A program made the translations under genes and the position numbers. This document shows, in pieces, positions 4,901-6,460 of a stretch of DNA of 6,460 nt (position 1 is the first letter of the stretch; the number at the start of each line of letters is the position of its first letter). The notes under the pieces are model-generated. The model did no database searches. It saw only the letters and a list, made by a program, of their open reading frames with translations, and was not told the DNA's origin. Source of the stretch: an uncultured Lysobacteraceae bacterium (lineage in GTDB: Bacteria; Pseudomonadota; Gammaproteobacteria; Xanthomonadales; Rhodanobacteraceae). Location of the stretch: assembly GCA_946480705.1 (NCBI GenBank), contig CAMLLF010000240.1, positions 1 through 6,460 on the forward strand, written 5' to 3'.

Positions 4901-6460
4901 CTGCCGGCCTGCTCGCCGAGGAATGCCTGCGCACGCGCGGCGGCCGGGTCGTGACCATGGCTCACGAATACGATGCTGCGGGCAACCGCATCGCCACTGT
5001 GCTGCCGGACGGACGCCGCCTCAGTCACCACCGCTACGGCAGCGGTCACGTCGATGCCATCCGTCTCGACGATGCGACGGTGTGCGAATTCGAACGCGAT
5101 TCGTTGCATCGCGAAACCGTGCGCAGTCAGGGCGCGTTGCGCAGCTACTACGAACGCGATTCAGTCGGTCGGTTGCTCTCCAGTCGCACGCGAGCCGCCG
5201 TTCCTGTCGCGGGCTCCTCTGTCGAGCCTCACCGTGCCGGCATCGCACGCCAGTACGACTACGACAGCGCCGGCCAATTGCTGACCGTCAACGACGCGCG
5301 CCTGGGTAGCACTGTCTATCGCTACGACGCTACCGGACGCCTGCTCGGTGCCGATGCGCCCCATGCGCGCGAAACCTTCGCCTTCGATCCGGCGAGCAAT
5401 CTCGTCGATCCGCAGCAGCAGGGCGCGGCAGGGCAGGTCGTCAGACGTAGCTGGACGGAAGCCGAATGGAAGGCCTACGTTGCCGAACACATCCACGATC
5501 CGAATTTCAATCCGCTGCTGACGGACGAGGAGATCGCTGCCGATCCCCGTCGCTGGGGTGACGTCAGGCCCAATCGCCTCATCGTCTACCAGCAGCATCG
5601 CTACCGCTACGACGCCTGGGGCAATTGCGTCGAGAAGAAGTCCGGCGCCCATGAAACACGCACGTTCCGCTGGAATGCCGAGCATCAGTTGGCCAGTGCG
5701 CAAACAACGCGCATCGAACGCGGCCGTGTTGTCGTCGAGCAGTGGGGATACGACTACGATCCGTTCGGGCGGCGGATCGCGAAATATCCGTTGCCGGTGG
5801 AGGGTCATGCGGCGGGCGCGAAGGCTGCCGCTGTCACTCGCCGTGCCGTCGATACGGCGCGAACGATCAGCGGATTTATGGTGGGCGACAAGCACGATAC
5901 CGCCGCAGCGCGCGCGCACAAACGGCAGCGCCGCAATACCGATCGCGCACGCCACGGCCCGTTCGCGACACAGTTCGCCTGGGACGGCAACCGGTTACTG
6001 CTGGAGCGCAGAGGCGATCGGCAGACGCTCTACCTCTACGAGCCGGACAGCTTCGCGCCGTTGGCACTGATACGCAGCGAGATTGCGGCGAAGCAAGACA
6101 ACCAGGGCGATGAGGTCTCGCCTTTGCCCGCCGAACTGCTCAGCCTGAAGGATCGCTATCCGCAGCAATGGGCGGCTGTCGAACAACGGCGGCAAGCGCT
6201 AGCTCGCAGACTTGGTGCTCACGAGTCACAGACAGCCGGCTTGCCAGCCGTCGAGATCTTCCACGTTCATACTGACCATCTCGGCACACCGCGCGAGCTC
6301 ACCGACAACGACGGCCATCTGGTCTGGGCCGCTGCGTACAAAGCCTGGGGCGTCACCGAATCCATCGACACACCATCACGGCGACGCGAAATCGCCGACG
6401 GCAATATCCGGCGCCACATCGACGAATCGCAGACCGAGCCCGTCACCCAGAACCTGCGCT
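1945..6460 (+). CDS. rhs: Rhs/YD-repeat T6SS effector (3' end, including toxin tip, outside window)
   Basis: The frame is open from ATG 1945 to the last base, giving 1505 complete codons without a stop. Layout by residue: 1-100, a unique region I do not recognise; about 101-130, a polar linker containing LPTVTVKAS; 133-245, a helical, mildly hydrophobic stretch with a 29-residue tandem repeat; 252-296, an Ala/Glu/Lys-rich helix; C301 and C304 in CKVC; from 310, a DUF6531-like start of the Rhs shell with PVNP (310-313), WQRSYY (338-343) and GWLGQGWSLP (350-359); from about 533, many YD repeats such as YTYDALGRL; and DHLGTPRELTD at 1443-1453 followed by VWAAAYKAWG (1460-1469). Known Rhs proteins build a hollow beta-cage around a C-terminal toxin. 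The expected closing segment of the core (typically RFxGQYxDxETGL) would begin at the cut edge: the last residues are QNLR. There is no signal peptide or N-terminal PAAR domain. Loading is probably through the upstream DUF4150 and DUF2169 proteins. The toxin activity cannot be told from this window. Confidence 0.93.
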   Translation, partial: MAGTPIVSSPIAPSITRGGMTFTTLSDGVMLGFEPPPGFDRLAFVQQNGLSNITTTTDASGKLYVETRLSFGQYNRLAAAHPTLELPSYPPPNGNTEGQITRLPTVTVKASAKTSNPDTETETPEEDSYWWDYLKRSTRILGDEVKGFAGAAVGTVETVATGLGYLVTQPIESGKALVWGAGQVGGMVVEGLGHIVTQPAEVGKALVWGAGEVVDSIAATLAGEGAGKAVGGALFDLMPLPKMGTLTRGAGAEAKAAQEARLAQEAKAAEEARRAKAAEDANKGNDSKVEKEKDGKPDGPCKVCPQLAAPVNPVLGIKLLDGEQDLDFVIDGVLPLLWQRSYYSDVATVGWLGQGWSLPLSYQLEVRRDGVDVIDTQGRRIAFPTLQVGASFFSRYESTTLRRSERNRFELVTQEGLRLVFGLASSDQRRIDEAPADDDAISAEIAGESDQPPQGSRLPLLGMVDSNDNWLRVHYTPDDLPQVVELSSGRRVGLVFGQLTDASVEPVIRLQRVVELSNEPDEQGRFAASELLVDYRYSTEGDLAEVVDANGVVVRSFRWQNHMLVEHSEPGGLVSRYEWDRLGPGGRVLRNSLSTGESIAFAYFDADGKTTATDASGRVTTFCFDAERRYTGYIDAQGHDYRFDLDAYGNRLAVIDPLGRATRYHYDAHGNAVRLQSPDGAAQRRVFDADGRNLLEITDALDRQTHYRYDMRGNVVAVTDPAGATTWIVRDEHGLPVAVTDPLGNVTHRRFDAAGRMLEQRDCLGQATLYAYDRRGNLLQVCDALGQVTRYTYQHVNRRDRLVAIQSPDGAVERYTYDALGRLVAHHDALGHATRYHLDAAGRPLQRDDAAGHTLRYRYDVHGRVLQLINENGARHRFAWDVLDRLVAEQGFDGRRQDYAYNAAGEMTESADGVPHDAPLMARGQSGVLRHYYQRDFAGRLVAKISSKPGTDPRPDVRCNRFAYDAAGQLIEARNDTAQVSLSYTAAGLLAEECLRTRGGRVVTMAHEYDAAGNRIATVLPDGRRLSHHRYGSGHVDAIRLDDATVCEFERDSLHRETVRSQGALRSYYERDSVGRLLSSRTRAAVPVAGSSVEPHRAGIARQYDYDSAGQLLTVNDARLGSTVYRYDATGRLLGADAPHARETFAFDPASNLVDPQQQGAAGQVVRRSWTEAEWKAYVAEHIHDPNFNPLLTDEEIAADPRRWGDVRPNRLIVYQQHRYRYDAWGNCVEKKSGAHETRTFRWNAEHQLASAQTTRIERGRVVVEQWGYDYDPFGRRIAKYPLPVEGHAAGAKAAAVTRRAVDTARTISGFMVGDKHDTAAARAHKRQRRNTDRARHGPFATQFAWDGNRLLLERRGDRQTLYLYEPDSFAPLALIRSEIAAKQDNQGDEVSPLPAELLSLKDRYPQQWAAVEQRRQALARRLGAHESQTAGLPAVEIFHVHTDHLGTPRELTDNDGHLVWAAAYKAWGVTESIDTPSRRREIADGNIRRHIDESQTEPVTQNLR
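2341..2679 (+). other. Rhs N-terminal helical region, possible membrane-active or docking segment
   Basis: Residues 133-245 of the Rhs protein are rich in Gly, Ala, Val and Leu with spaced Lys/Glu, and contain GFAGAAVGTVETVATGLG and GEGAGKAVGGALFDL. The pattern fits amphipathic or weakly hydrophobic helices rather than clear transmembrane spans. Many Rhs effectors carry paired N-terminal transmembrane helices that are shielded by Eag chaperones. Here the hydrophobicity is lower and no Eag (DUF1795) gene is visible. A role in membrane interaction or in contact with the spike is inference only. Confidence 0.45.
2428..2601 (+). repeat. Tandem 87-nt (29-residue) repeat, two copies, in rhs
   Basis: Copies start at 2428 and 2515. 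The first 23 residues read GLGYLVTQPIESGKALVWG and then AGQV in copy one, against GLGHIVTQPAEVGKALVWG and then AGEV in copy two, so 18 of 23 positions are identical. The matching 69 bases differ at 15 positions. The last six residues of each unit have diverged. The 87 bases directly upstream (2341-2427) show at most a faint trace of the same pattern. This looks like an old in-frame duplication of a helix-turn unit. Confidence 0.8.
2698..2832 (+). other. Ala/Glu/Lys/Arg-rich helix and charged linker in Rhs
   Basis: Residues 252-296 are built from short units such as AEAKAAQEARLAQEAKAAEE, followed by a Lys/Asp/Glu-rich tail. This composition predicts a long exposed single helix or coiled coil that separates the N-terminal region from the Rhs shell. 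It is low-complexity, so similarity searches here would be uninformative. Confidence 0.65.
2872..3102 (+). other. DUF6531-like N-terminal domain of the Rhs shell
   Basis: Residues 310-386 begin PVNPVLGIKLL and contain DFVIDGVLPLLWQRSYYSD and GWLGQGWSLPLSY. These are hallmarks of the domain that opens the Rhs shell in proteobacterial T6SS Rhs proteins. In several characterised Rhs effectors the N-terminal region is separated from the shell by proteolysis near this boundary. Whether that happens here cannot be seen. Confidence 0.75.
3541..5763 (+). repeat. YD (Rhs) repeat region
   Basis: From about residue 533 to 1273 the protein is a succession of degenerate 20-21-residue YD units, for example YDYDSAGQL, YRYDATGRLLG and YRYDMRGNVV, usually preceded by a DPLGxxTxYxY-type segment. 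These repeats spiral into the beta-cage of Rhs/Tc toxins. Copies are degenerate at DNA level. The longest near-match I noticed is an 18-base pair of segments at 3970-3987 and 4360-4377 (QSPDGA) with one mismatch. Confidence 0.85.
6262..6351 (+). other. Conserved RHS-family segment near the end of the core
   Basis: Residues 1440-1469 contain HVHTDHLGTPRELTD followed by VWAAAYKAWG. This is the most conserved block before the core ends in Rhs proteins. It shows the variable C-terminal toxin should start not far beyond the window edge. Confidence 0.85.

Noticed and set aside
3736..5109. Long minus-strand open frame (457 codons) opposite the YD repeats
   Set aside because: Its apparent internal repetition (recurring RIVxxxDxxQRI-like segments) is the mirror of the YD repeats on the other strand. 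There is no independent start context or domain.
3541..5763. Regularly spaced similar DNA segments that could suggest a CRISPR-like or tandem DNA array
   Set aside because: Spacing follows the protein YD period, copies are degenerate at DNA level, and the frame stays open throughout, so these are protein repeats.
5161..5955. Minus-strand open frame (264 codons) opposite the late Rhs core
   Set aside because: Antisense shadow of the Rhs frame with no recognisable motif.

Overview
This GC-rich window is a tightly packed, all plus-strand type VI secretion system (T6SS) effector cassette. The order is: the C-terminal tail of a VgrG spike (1-274), a DUF2169-family adaptor (287-1582), a small DUF4150/PAAR-like spike-tip protein (1587-1943), and a very large Rhs (YD-repeat) protein that starts at 1945 and is still open at base 6460. 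The gaps between genes are 12, 4 and 1 bases. Each downstream start has a purine-rich Shine-Dalgarno match lying in or against the end of the gene before it, so the genes look co-transcribed and translationally coupled. No promoter, terminator, RNA gene, CRISPR array or mobile element is visible, and no stretch longer than 12 bases is non-coding.

The host is most likely a high-GC proteobacterium (gamma or beta). The VgrG/DUF2169/DUF4150/Rhs combination and the GC-rich third positions fit this, but nothing here fixes genus or species.

How the parts should work together, from family knowledge: VgrG trimers form the spike on the Hcp tube, and a PAAR-like protein caps the tip. DUF2169 proteins act as adaptors that help load a cognate effector onto a specific VgrG/PAAR-like tip. 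The Rhs protein is the cargo, a large beta-cage of YD repeats that normally encloses a C-terminal toxin. The visible Rhs protein has an N-terminal region of about 300 residues: an unrecognised start, a helical stretch with a 29-residue tandem repeat, and an Ala/Glu/Lys-rich helix. A DUF6531-like start of the shell and a long YD-repeat region follow, then the conserved DHLGTPRELTD segment at 6271-6303. The window ends just before the expected end of the Rhs core, so the toxin domain and any immunity gene lie outside it.

The main points for a second look are the unusual N-terminal part of the Rhs protein, its delivery by separate PAAR-like and adaptor genes, the extra loops late in the Rhs core, and the unseen toxin tip.
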